DNA of 16,952 bases from Candidatus Moraniibacteriota bacterium (GCA_030641185.1 DAOWHY010000034.1:1-16952), one strand, 5' to 3'; shown: positions 1 through 5,508, counted from the first letter of the stretch. Notes: generated by a model not told the origin, from the letters alone. Program-made: numbers and translations.

Positions 1-108
1 AAAACTCTGAAAAACTAATAAATTTCTACTTTAAAATTTATTTTTTGCCTTAAATCCTGGATTCCCGCCTTCGCGGGAATGACAAAAACTGCGTTTTTCA
101 GAGGCTCC
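1..108. mobile_element. MITE-like repeat, copy A (left end cut by window)
   Basis: This segment matches 11984-12100 over about 108 bases with only a few substitutions. It has terminal inverted repeats: CTCTGAAAAAC near the left end and GTTTTTCAGAG at 93-103. A palindromic core ATTCCCGCCTTCGCGGGAAT lies at 61-80. It contains no ORF that could be a transposase. Short length, inverted ends and two near-identical copies fit a non-autonomous element. The outermost left bases are outside the window, so its boundary and target duplication cannot be read here. Confidence 0.75.
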
Positions 109-256
109 TTAAATCACTTAGAGACTTTCTTTTCACAATTTTTCGCAAACACAAAAACAAAACCAAACAGCAAAACACTGCAGGTAATAAACCGCTTTCT
201 TCTATTTAGTTGCCCTATAAATCATAGATATTGGTTTGAATACCAAATATATGCTT

Positions 257-284
257 ATTATACATAAAGAAAAAACATTGTCAA
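257..284 (-). promoter_or_regulatory. Leftward consensus sigma70-type promoter
   Basis: On the minus strand TTGACA (279-284) is followed by a 16-base spacer and TATAAT (257-262). Both boxes match the consensus perfectly. Transcription would start near 250 and run left out of the window, through copy A of the MITE. No gene is visible between here and position 1, so it probably serves a gene beyond the left edge with a leader of at least 250 nt. Confidence 0.6.
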
Positions 285-302
285 CCCCAATGTAAATTTC
301 CA

Positions 303-415
303 ATTTCTAATTTCTAATTTTTATTGAATTTTAAATTTTTAATTTTCAAATCATTAAAAATCAAGTTATTAAAAATTGATTAAAAATTAGAAATTAAAAA
401 TTAGAAATTAGAAAT
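303..415. repeat. Long AT-rich inverted repeat
   Basis: A 21-base arm at 303-323 is perfectly inverted at 395-415. Both arms are built from the unit AATTTCTAATTTC / GAAATTAGAAATT. The interior is made of similar AATT-rich units. It lies just past the stop of the TsaB-like gene and could act as a folded 3' end, but there is no typical U-tract terminator. Together with 110-250, where I see no gene, it explains the gene-free left 420 bases. Confidence 0.7.
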
Positions 416-420
416 CATTT

Positions 421-690
421 TCATATTCTAAAATTTAAAACTTTTGCCGTGATTTCTCCTATCTGCCGAGCGGTAAAACCGCATTTTTCAGAGGAAGTAA
501 AATCAAATCTGGAAATATCATTAAGGGAAATTTTTTTCTTCTTTAATAATAAATCTATTTTTCCAAGAAGTTTTTCTGACAAATCACGGTTATCGGTCCA
601 CTCTGACCTAGCGACAACTTTTTTCTTATTGTCCACCAAAAACAAATTGATTGTATTTCCTGTGATTTTTATTTTCAATATAAATTTCAT
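421..690 (-). CDS. Minimal TsaB-like protein (N-terminal domain only)
   Basis: The 89-residue product aligns by eye with the N-terminal half of TsaB (YeaZ), the partner of TsaD in tRNA t6A synthesis. The beta-strand start ILKIKITGNTINLFLVDNKK matches the family's 'ILAIDTS..SVALLDDGK'. The helix SEKLLGKIDLLLKK matches 'SERLLPLIDELL', and ISLNDISRF matches 'LSLKDLDAI'. CGFTARQIGEITAKVLNF (about 70-87) stands where the family has GSFTGLRIGxATAKxLA. Normal TsaB is about 220 residues with two ASKHA-type lobes; this protein stops after the first. The start is ATG at 690 and the stop is TGA. No Shine-Dalgarno is seen; TAAATT lies six bases before the ATG. It may be a genuine one-lobe scaffold for TsaD or a decaying gene. 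The family call is good; function is inferred. Confidence 0.6.
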   Translation of the reverse strand: MKFILKIKITGNTINLFLVDNKKKVVARSEWTDNRDLSEKLLGKIDLLLKKKKISLNDISRFDFTSSEKCGFTARQIGEITAKVLNFRI

Positions 691-730
691 AATAAAAATT
701 TATTTCGCTCTACATCACTATATTCAAGAT

Positions 731-841
731 TTATTCCTCTTCTTCCTTGATTTCAGATTCAACTTTTGGAAATAGAACTATCTTTGCTTTTTTATCTATA
801 ATCTCTTCCAGCTTTTCAATTTTCTTTTTAACATCAGAAGT
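731..841 (-). pseudogene. Coiled-coil fragment without a start codon
   Basis: An open frame of 36 codons on the minus strand ends at a TAA (731-733). It encodes a charged helix with a heptad-like segment (KKKIEKLEEIIDKKAK) and an acidic tail (ESEIKEEEE). A stop codon lies directly upstream (842-844) and no ATG, GTG or TTG start is available, so it looks like the 3' remnant of a small coiled-coil gene. It resembles the 15901-16170 protein in style but I see no clear alignment. The rest of the gap up to 1033 holds an AT-rich stretch, one TTATCCACA sequence and the inverted repeat at 991-1022. Confidence 0.35.
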
Positions 842-990
842 TTATTTTTCTTACTGAATACCCATAAAATAAATATTGGATATCCGATATACAATTCGGT
901 CTAAATATATAACAAAATAGGCAAATAGGCAAAAGAAAAATTGTCATAGTTATCCACAGTTAAAAATTCATATAAATATATAGATATGCT

Positions 991-1022
991 AACATATAAA
1001 CACACTAGTATGTTTATATGTT
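991..1022. repeat. Perfect 12-bp inverted repeat before the PAP2 gene
   Basis: AACATATAAACA (991-1002) and TGTTTATATGTT (1011-1022) form a perfect hairpin with an 8-base loop. It belongs to the same AACAT/ATGTT palindrome style seen near 4150-4310, 7796-7855 and 10563-10631. Its right arm overlaps the probable extended -10 box of the next gene. Confidence 0.7.
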
Positions 1023-1027
1023 AAAAT
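1019..1027 (+). promoter_or_regulatory. Extended -10 box, probable leaderless start
   Basis: TGT-TAAAAT ends seven bases before the A of the PAP2 ATG at 1034, which puts the expected transcription start on the start codon itself. No clear -35 box lies 17 bases upstream (AACACA), so recognition would rest on the TG extension. The same arrangement precedes tsaD, ruvB and the TPR gene. Confidence 0.45.
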
Positions 1028-1033
1028 GTCACA

Positions 1034-1474
1034 ATGACTTACCCAATCGTTATCATTCCAATTATAGTCGGATGCGCAACACAATCAATAAAATTCTTGT
1101 TGTCCGCAGTAAGACATAAAAAAATAAAACTGGAATTTATTTTCATATCGGGCCATATGCCTTCAGCCCACACCGCCTTTGTTGTTTCGTTAGTAGCTGT
1201 AACAGCTTTTTTCGACGGCATATTTTCAACGACTTTTATGATAAGCTTTGTTCTCGCATACATCGTCATTTATGACGCTTTAAAGATCCGGGTAAACATC
1301 GGATTTAACGGCAAGGTAATAAACAAACTTGTCCGAGAAATTCCGGAAATTAGAAATAACGAATACCCGATATTGCGAGAAAGAGTGGGACATAAGCCAT
1401 TAGAAGTCTTTATAGGAGCTGTTCTAGGATTTGTATTAACTATATTTCTAATAATTCTATTGGAAAAATTATAG
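1034..1474 (+). CDS. Divergent PAP2 family membrane protein (DUF212)
   Basis: The 146-residue protein matches the divergent PAP2 (DUF212) family. It has an N-terminal hydrophobic helix with VGCATQSIKF (about 10-22), the signature GHMPSAHTAFVVSL (about 40-53), a DALKIR motif and a C-terminal RERVGHKPLEVFIGAVLG segment before a last membrane helix. The SxH element within MPSAH resembles the phosphatase motif of PAP2 enzymes. The family is a small integral membrane protein whose likely substrate is a lipid-linked phosphate; the reaction is not proven. Length is normal. The start at 1034 has no Shine-Dalgarno; an upstream ATG at 1026 opens a three-codon ORF ending in TGA that overlaps this start. 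It is followed by a terminator. Confidence 0.85.
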   Translation: MTYPIVIIPIIVGCATQSIKFLLSAVRHKKIKLEFIFISGHMPSAHTAFVVSLVAVTAFFDGIFSTTFMISFVLAYIVIYDALKIRVNIGFNGKVINKLVREIPEIRNNEYPILRERVGHKPLEVFIGAVLGFVLTIFLIILLEKL

Positions 1475-1486
1475 AGGAGTTAGACA

Positions 1487-1520
1487 ACAAAAAAATAGGA
1501 ACTGCGTCCTGTTTTTTTTA
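1487..1520. terminator. Rho-independent terminator, probably bidirectional
   Basis: An A-run, then ATAGGA, loop ACTGCG, TCCTGT and a T-run (1512-1519). It lies between the convergent ends of the PAP2 gene and the FemX-like gene and can serve both. Confidence 0.75.
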
Positions 1521-1529
1521 TTCTTTAAA

Positions 1530-2852
1530 TTATTTTTTGTAAAACAAACTTTTGACTTTATGGATTTTTGACTTTATAGATTTCATAAACCTGTATATTG
1601 TATATTCAATACTGTTAAAAATTAAATCATAAGCGCCAATATAATTTTTTTCAAACCCTCCAAATCCTTTTTTAAATTTCGTGATCCCGCCCCAAGACAC
1701 TGAGTGTCCTCGCCGTGGACACTCAGTGCCTGAACTCACACCCCAAAAATCATATTTCTCACATCCTATTTTTTTCGCATCCATAATTTGCCTCCACTGC
1801 AAAAGATATGGCGCCATAATATTTCTATATTCACTGGAAGATGCCCCATGAAGATAAACCGCCAAATCTCCAAAATGCAGAACAATATTTGCCGCGATGA
1901 TTTTATTGTCATACTCCGCGAGATATAGTTTTGCCCGAAGGTTTTGTTTGTCGCGCTGAACTTGATACTTGTCATCTTGAACTTGTGTGTGCGGGAACTG
2001 GCTTGTAACCAGCTCCTTTCGTTTTGAGGTCTCATTTTCTTTTTCGCCTATCCGGAAAACATTCGGAACGGGTTGCAAACCCGCTCCCGCAAGATTTTCC
2101 AACATTTTCCAATAATAATCTCTGACATGAGAAACGAACTTATCCCGCCGAGAAGTTTCTTTAACTAATTCCCAAAAGTTCTCAAACTTCTCTTTAAAAT
2201 TTTCTTTATCATCTGTTCGTAATTCGTAATTCGTAATTCGTAATTCCTTTTTTCCCGCCAGCCGAATATTATATCTCGTCTTCTGCTTCATATCTTTTAA
2301 CAATTCTTCTTCCGATTTTGTAAGATCTAAAATTAAAGTATCTCTCGGTTGAACTTCTGATAGTGACTTTTTAAAAATCCCCCCAGCCCCCTTTTTGAAA
2401 GGGGGAGTTCTTAATTCCTGATTCACTCCAATCGGCGGATCAATTTTCAAAAACAAACTTTTTTCTCTCTTGGCAATTTTTTTAATCTCACTAAATAAAA
2501 AATCTAGACTTTTGACTTTATGGACTTTAGGTTTTATGGACTTTAGACTTATTACCGGTCCCCTTGGGCAATAAAAATAACTCCGCCCAAAAGGCAAATC
2601 GTGTTTTACGATCAAAGCAACGGCAATCAATTTTGAACTCGTTTTATTAATTCCCCTCTTGAGAGGGGTAGGCTGCGTAGCAGACGGGGTGTGTGCAAAA
2701 CCATCAATAACCCCGATTCTCCAAACTTTCCTTCCTAAAGATTTCTGAAACTCTCCCCACTCCCAAGCCTGCAAAAAACTCTCTGAACAATTTTCAGTTA
2801 TAAATTCATTCCAAATTTCTTTTTGATTTTCTTTAATTCGGATTACTTGCAT
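1530..2852 (-). CDS. FemAB/FemX-family peptidyltransferase-like protein with many repeat insertions
   Basis: The 440-residue product is a FemAB-type protein (tandem GNAT folds) that, in known members, transfers amino acids from aminoacyl-tRNA to the lipid II peptide stem. Family features are SFLQAWEWGEFQKSLGRKVWRIGV near the N-terminus (residues about 25-48), FYCPRGPV, LFLKIDPP, LEELLKDMKQKTRYNIRLA-type helix, IIAANIVLHFGDLAVYLHGASS and a C-terminal GAYDLIFN. About 100 residues look extra. They are repeat-coded blocks: a 46-base element (2649-2694), KSIKPKVHKVKSL (2507-2550), PPFKKGAGGI (about 2387-2405), a heptamer array (2216-2243), two GGAAC..GCTCC palindromes (1995-2087), a palindrome giving CPRRGHSVSWG (1698-1728) and a C-terminal KSIKSKIHKVKSL. 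None breaks the frame. The start ATG at 2852 has no Shine-Dalgarno. Specificity is unknown. Confidence 0.85.
   Translation of the reverse strand: MQVIRIKENQKEIWNEFITENCSESFLQAWEWGEFQKSLGRKVWRIGVIDGFAHTPSATQPTPLKRGINKTSSKLIAVALIVKHDLPFGRSYFYCPRGPVISLKSIKPKVHKVKSLDFLFSEIKKIAKREKSLFLKIDPPIGVNQELRTPPFKKGAGGIFKKSLSEVQPRDTLILDLTKSEEELLKDMKQKTRYNIRLAGKKELRITNYELRTDDKENFKEKFENFWELVKETSRRDKFVSHVRDYYWKMLENLAGAGLQPVPNVFRIGEKENETSKRKELVTSQFPHTQVQDDKYQVQRDKQNLRAKLYLAEYDNKIIAANIVLHFGDLAVYLHGASSSEYRNIMAPYLLQWRQIMDAKKIGCEKYDFWGVSSGTECPRRGHSVSWGGITKFKKGFGGFEKNYIGAYDLIFNSIEYTIYRFMKSIKSKIHKVKSLFYKK
1550..1580. repeat. Tandem TTTTGACTTTATRGA repeat at the femX-like C-terminus
   Basis: Two 15-base copies (1550-1564 and 1566-1580) code for KSIKSKIHKVKSL in the last residues of the FemX-like protein. 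Close relatives occur at 2507-2550 in the same gene and 3641-3673 in tsaD. Confidence 0.75.
1698..1728. repeat. Perfect 12-bp palindrome inside the femX-like gene
   Basis: CACTGAGTGTCC and GGACACTCAGTG flank a 7-base loop TCGCCGT. It is translated in frame as part of ECPRRGHSVSWGG, which I do not recognise as a family segment, so it looks like an insertion. Confidence 0.75.
1995..2087. repeat. Pair of GGAAC..TTGNAA..GCTCC palindromes inside the femX-like gene
   Basis: The first palindrome is at 1995-2015 (GGAACTGG, loop, CCAGCTCC region) and the second at 2065-2087 (GGAACGGG, loop, CCCGCTCC). They share layout and loop sequence TTGTAA/TTGCAA. The first is read as KELVTSQFPHT and the second as AGAGLQPVPNV, so the same element has been absorbed in two different frames. 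Confidence 0.65.
2216..2243. repeat. Heptamer array (TTCGTAA)4 inside the femX-like gene
   Basis: Four exact heptamers TTCGTAA run in tandem. On the coding strand they read ELRITNYELRT. The same heptamer array, on the coding strand and in the same phase, is found in polA at 16586-16613. Confidence 0.85.
2387..2405. repeat. CCCCCTTT / AAAGGGGG palindrome inside the femX-like gene
   Basis: An 8-bp stem with a 3-base loop. It is translated as part of TPPFKKGAGGIFKKS, a glycine- and lysine-rich block that looks unrelated to the surrounding FemAB fold. Confidence 0.6.
2507..2550. repeat. GACTTTATGGACTTTAG-type repeat inside the femX-like gene
   Basis: Three decayed units of the TTTGACTTTATGGA repeat code for KSIKPKVHKVKSL. 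The same repeat is at 1550-1580 and at 3641-3673 in tsaD. Confidence 0.7.
2649..2694. repeat. 46-bp element (HTPSATQPTPLKRGI) in the femX-like gene
   Basis: This stretch differs from 3892-3937 in tsaD by one base out of 46. It begins with AATTCCCCTCTTGAGAGGGG, a palindromic half, and ends with GCAGACGGGGTGTGT. It is read in the same orientation and frame in both genes. Confidence 0.9.
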
Positions 2853-2859
2853 AATTTAG

Positions 2860-2934
2860 TATTAAGTATTGAGTAGCAAGTATTGAGTAGCATCTGTATC
2901 GTCGTGCTTAATACTTACTACTCACTACTTGTTA
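2860..2934. repeat. Intergenic AGTATTAAG palindrome
   Basis: The left arm is built of AGTATTAAGTATTGAGTAGC-like units and the right arm of their complement (CTTAATACTTACTACTCACT). The GC-richer loop contains TATCGTCGTGC (2897-2907). It fills the space between tsaD and the femX-like gene. A second member lies at 13889-13968. Confidence 0.75.
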
Positions 2935-4149
2935 CTATCGCAATTTCAAATTCGCATCCGCCTTCACATTCTTCCAGCTTTTAATATTTTTATTATTGAT
3001 AATATTATAATACGCCGCGATCGCAATCATCAAAGCATTGTCAGTTGATAAATTAGAAATTGGTATTTGGTATTTAGTATTTGGTATTTCTTTATTTATA
3101 ACTTCCTTTAATTGTTTTTGGAGTTCTTTGTTGGCTGAAACTCCTCCTCCAAGAATAACATTTTTAACTTTATGTTTTTTTGCCGCCCTTACAGTTTTAG
3201 AAATCAAAACATCAATTACCGCTTGTTGAAATGACGCTGATATGTCTGCTTTATATTGATTGCCGTAAAGACGAGGCACTGCCTCGTCTTTACGATCGCA
3301 AAAACCACAAACTTCATATAAAACCGCGGTTTTCAATCCCGAAAAACTAAAATTATAATCTTTGCTATTTATCATCGGACGAGTAAATTTAAATTTATTT
3401 CTGTCTCCTTTTTTTGCCATTTTTTCTATTAGAGGTCCGCCCGGATAACTAAACTTCAAAAGTTTTGCCACTTTGTCAAACGCTTCCCCCGCCGCATCGT
3501 CAACAGTCTCCCCTATTATTTTATAATTCAAATCCTTTTTCATTAGAACAAGCTGTGTATGTCCGCCCGAAACAGTAAGACATAAAATTGGAAATTCCGG
3601 CTTCCATAGTTTAAAATCGTTCTCAACCTTACAGTCCTTAGAAACTTTATAAACTTTTGACTTTATAGACTTTTCAAACTCCGTTAGCCAGTTAGCGTAT
3701 ATATGCCCTTCCAGATGATTAACGCCAACCAATGGCTTATTCAAAGAATAAGCCAGCGCTTTTGCCGCGCTCACTCCAATTACTAAAGCAGGAATAAGTC
3801 CTGGTCCTTTTGTTACCGCGACATAATCAATTTTATTTTTATCAAAATGAATTCCCCTCTTAAGAGAGACAGACTGCGAAGCAATACAACGAATTCCCCT
3901 CTTGAGAGGGGTAGGCTGCGAAGCAGACGGGGTGTGTTTCCCCGCTTGCTTAAAAGCCCTTCTCAAAACCGGCACCATATTTTTTAAATGCATTCGCGCG
4001 GCCAAAGCCGGCACAACCCCGCCATATTTGCTATGCGCTTTTACTTGAGATGAAATAATATTGGCTAAAACTTTAGTTTTATTTTTCTTAAATTCAACTA
4101 TCGCCACCGCCGTCTCATCACACGATGTTTCAATTGCTAAAATTATCAT
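2935..4149 (-). CDS. tsaD: tRNA N6-threonylcarbamoyltransferase TsaD, enlarged by insertions
   Basis: TsaD (Kae1/YgjD) transfers the threonylcarbamoyl group to A37 of ANN-decoding tRNAs. Visible features are IILAIETSCDETAVAIV at the N-terminus, GGVVPALAARMH (about 43-54), TKGPGLIPALVIG (113-125), the metal site HLEGH (H145, H149), SGGHTQLVL, GETVDDAAGEAFDKVAKLL, FSFSGLKTAV and GGGVSANKEL. I start at ATG 4149; the eight codons upstream are palindrome sequence and a -10 box. The product is 404 residues against about 335-345 usual. The excess sits in three blocks: residues 72-100 (tandem copies of the 46-bp element), a KSIKSKVYKV stretch (3641-3673) and CDRKDEAVPRLYG from a palindrome (3264-3294). 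All avoid the catalytic motifs, so the enzyme is probably functional. It works with TsaB and TsaE, both represented in this window. Confidence 0.95.
   Translation of the reverse strand: MIILAIETSCDETAVAIVEFKKNKTKVLANIISSQVKAHSKYGGVVPALAARMHLKNMVPVLRRAFKQAGKHTPSASQPTPLKRGIRCIASQSVSLKRGIHFDKNKIDYVAVTKGPGLIPALVIGVSAAKALAYSLNKPLVGVNHLEGHIYANWLTEFEKSIKSKVYKVSKDCKVENDFKLWKPEFPILCLTVSGGHTQLVLMKKDLNYKIIGETVDDAAGEAFDKVAKLLKFSYPGGPLIEKMAKKGDRNKFKFTRPMINSKDYNFSFSGLKTAVLYEVCGFCDRKDEAVPRLYGNQYKADISASFQQAVIDVLISKTVRAAKKHKVKNVILGGGVSANKELQKQLKEVINKEIPNTKYQIPISNLSTDNALMIAIAAYYNIINNKNIKSWKNVKADANLKLR
3264..3294. repeat. 31-bp near-perfect palindrome inside tsaD
   Basis: CGTAAAGACGAGGCA (3264-3278), one central base, then TGCCTCGTCTTTACG (3280-3294). 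It is translated as part of CDRKDEAVPRLYG, placed between GLKTAVLYEV and the helix ISASFQQAVIDVL, where other TsaD proteins have a short link. Confidence 0.85.
3641..3673. repeat. ACTTTTGACTTTATAGAC repeat inside tsaD
   Basis: It codes for KSIKSKVYKVSK and nearly matches the repeat at 1550-1580 and 2507-2550 in the femX-like gene. It falls after the HLEGHIYANW metal-site segment and before the strand FPILCLTVSGG. Confidence 0.7.
3850..3937. repeat. Two tandem copies of the 46-bp element inside tsaD
   Basis: The full copy (3892-3937) differs by one base from the femX-like copy and is read HTPSASQPTPLKRGI. A diverged, shorter copy (3850-3883) follows and is read CIASQSVSLKRGI. Together they add 29 residues between the helix VPVLRRAFKQAGK and the strand IDYVAVTKGPG. 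Confidence 0.88.
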
Positions 4150-4152
4150 TCT

Positions 4153-4293
4153 AACATTTAAACATATTAACATTTTAACAATACAGCATATTTCCGCTCT
4201 TTACAAATAAATAATATACTGCTAACATACCCTATGTTAATTCAACATTAAATATATTGATTTTATGTTCAAATGTTAATATGTTTAAATGTT
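4153..4293. repeat. 21-bp inverted repeat flanking the tsaD/tRNA-Glu gap
   Basis: The arm at 4153-4173 is perfectly inverted at 4273-4293, with 99 bases between. Both arms are made of AACAT/ATGTT units. It covers the tsaD start region and ends 19 bases before tRNA-Glu. Confidence 0.7.
4156..4164 (-). promoter_or_regulatory. Extended -10 box of tsaD, probable leaderless start
   Basis: On the minus strand TGT-TTAAAT is followed by GTTAGA and then the ATG at 4149. Spacing is identical to that at ruvB, the PAP2 gene and the TPR gene. No convincing -35 box is seen. Confidence 0.4.
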
Positions 4294-4312
4294 AATATGT
4301 TAATATGATTCC

Positions 4313-4384
4313 GGTCCCTTCGTCTAGTGGTTAGGACACCAGGTTTTCATCCTGGAAACAGGGGTTCAATTCCCCTAGGGACTA
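4313..4384 (+). tRNA. tRNA-Glu (anticodon UUC)
   Basis: Acceptor arms GGTCCCT and AGGGACT pair with one G-U at the end. The D arm contains CTAGTGGTTAGGAC. The anticodon stem CCAGG/CCTGG encloses loop TTTTCAT with anticodon TTC. The T arm reads AGGGG-TTCAATT-CCCCT. Discriminator base A is at 4384. The 3' CCA is not encoded (the next bases are CAA), so it must be added by CCA transferase. Confidence 0.95.
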
Positions 4385-4397
4385 CAAATCATAAAAT

Positions 4398-4428
4398 AAA
4401 AACTCCTTATTGAAAGGGGTTTTTGTTT
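4398..4428 (+). terminator. Terminator after tRNA-Glu
   Basis: AAAACTCCTT, loop ATTG, AAAGGGGTTTTTGTTTT: a 7-bp stem (one G-U) followed by a T-tract, 14 bases after the tRNA. It also faces the 3' end of the minus-strand membrane protein gene. Confidence 0.75.
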
Positions 4429-4441
4429 TATGAATAATAAA

Positions 4442-4879
4442 TTATTTTTTGGGAAATAAATGCTGAACCGCTATTAAAAGCATTGCTGTTATTTGTGTTA
4501 TTGTTGCACCCACGAATAAGTTAAAACTCCACTCTTCCAAATGAAATCCAAACCATCCAGTCGCTTGAAACCAAGTAAAACAAAAAATGACAACAGTCTC
4601 AATTTTAAGAAACCAAAATAATGTTGATAGAGTTTCTCTCTTTAATTTTATATCTTGCTCAAGAGCTTTGTTTTTAAGTTCTTCTCGTTCAGCTTTACTT
4701 TTTTCTAAAATTACAGATACCTTGTTTCTTTCTGTCGTTTTTCCGTAAGTTATAGGATGGATTTCCTTGTTACGCCTATCACGTAACAATTTCAAAATTT
4801 TATTTTTTCGTTCCGAATATTCATGTTCATTTTGAAAATCTCTCTTGCCTCCATTATTTTTTAAGTCTTCTTTTCCCAT
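4442..4879 (-). CDS. Two-TM membrane protein with charged cytoplasmic N-terminus, partner of ImmA/IrrE
   Basis: The first 85 or so of 145 residues are highly charged and predicted helical (many K, E and R). Two hydrophobic helices follow, around residues 87-107 and 117-140, and the protein ends in HLFPKK. The C-terminal part resembles, from memory, small two-helix membrane proteins ending in '..TANVIGLFIIVxKYLFPxK' common in accessory and mobile regions; this is a resemblance, not a firm family call. The gene starts 6 bases after the stop of the metalloprotease gene, so the two are co-transcribed. Function is unknown. The pair could be a regulated membrane effector with its protease, or a phage- or stress-response module. 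Confidence 0.6.
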   Translation of the reverse strand: MGKEDLKNNGGKRDFQNEHEYSERKNKILKLLRDRRNKEIHPITYGKTTERNKVSVILEKSKAEREELKNKALEQDIKLKRETLSTLFWFLKIETVVIFCFTWFQATGWFGFHLEEWSFNLFVGATITQITAMLLIAVQHLFPKK

Positions 4880-4885
4880 ATCTTT

Positions 4886-5416
4886 TTAAATCAAGTTTAA
4901 TTTTTCTAATCTAACACTCATCGCCGAAACGGAAACATTAAATACCTTCGCGCACTCTTCCACATTTTCGAATATCTTCCATGCTTTCTTTACTAAATCA
5001 GTAGGCATAATCAATGAAGCGGCAAAATTGTTTGCTTCTGTTTCTATCTTTGTATATTTATAAACATCTAGTCTAAACAACTCTCTGTTTCCTGAAGAGT
5101 TTTCGCTATCAATAATAATTTCCTCTTTTCTTATGGTATCCTGATGCAAAAAATAGTGACCTAACTCATGGGCAATAGTAAAATATTGCCTTGTTTTCGA
5201 TTTGTCTATATTAACAAAAATAGTAAACTCGTTTTTATCTTTATTAAATTCTATAACGCCAGATAAATTACTGCTTAGTGAAATTAAAACAATGCTTAAA
5301 TCTCTCCTGTCCTCTTCAATTTTTTCAAAAGGAAAAGGAGACAGCCCCTCTGGATTGTATTTTTCTATTATTTCTTCCGCCCTTCTTTGGGCATTTTGAA
5401 TATCTGGCATTTCCAT
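4886..5416 (-). CDS. ImmA/IrrE family zinc metallo-endopeptidase
   Basis: The 176-residue protein is of the COG2856 (ImmA/IrrE) type. It has the zincin motif FTIAHELGHYFLH (HELGH at about residues 83-87), a downstream IETEANNFAASLIMP segment that supplies the third ligand (E of the EAN motif), and the C-terminal VEECAKVFNVSVSAMSVRLEKL typical of the family. Known members cleave transcriptional repressors (ImmA cuts ImmR; IrrE cuts DdrO). Here there is no adjacent Xre/HTH gene; the partner is a two-TM protein 6 bases downstream, so the substrate is unknown. The start is ATG 5416, or the ATG two codons inside. No Shine-Dalgarno is seen. A weak promoter candidate (TTGTGT, 16 bases, TAAAAT) lies at 5466-5493. 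Confidence 0.9.
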   Translation of the reverse strand: MEMPDIQNAQRRAEEIIEKYNPEGLSPFPFEKIEEDRRDLSIVLISLSSNLSGVIEFNKDKNEFTIFVNIDKSKTRQYFTIAHELGHYFLHQDTIRKEEIIIDSENSSGNRELFRLDVYKYTKIETEANNFAASLIMPTDLVKKAWKIFENVEECAKVFNVSVSAMSVRLEKLNLI

Positions 5417-5508
5417 TTTTACAATTTAATAATGAAAAAATAAGTTTAAATTTGTTTCTATCTTAATTTTACAACATTTTGATAAAAACACAAACAAATA
5501 GAATAATC

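Noticed and set aside
79..267. 62-residue plus-strand frame starting in MITE copy A
   Set aside because: The start lies in the repeat, the composition is ordinary for AT-rich noncoding DNA, and a consensus promoter runs through it on the other strand.
289..420. CRISPR-like array because of repeated AATTTCTAATTTC units
   Set aside because: The units are short, adjacent and inverted with no unique spacers of constant length; no cas genes are present.
950..958. Perfect DnaA-box-like TTATCCACA, possible origin
   Set aside because: It is a single box with no dnaA/dnaN gene, box cluster or clear unwinding element. The AT-rich gap is like other gaps here.
1530..2852. The femX-like gene as a pseudogene because of its many insertions
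   Set aside because: The frame is open over 440 codons and the core FemAB motifs are intact, although decay cannot be ruled out.
4150..4173. Eight-codon N-terminal extension of TsaD
   Set aside because: It is coded by the AACAT palindrome arm; family proteins start at M-I-I-L-A-I-E-T-S.
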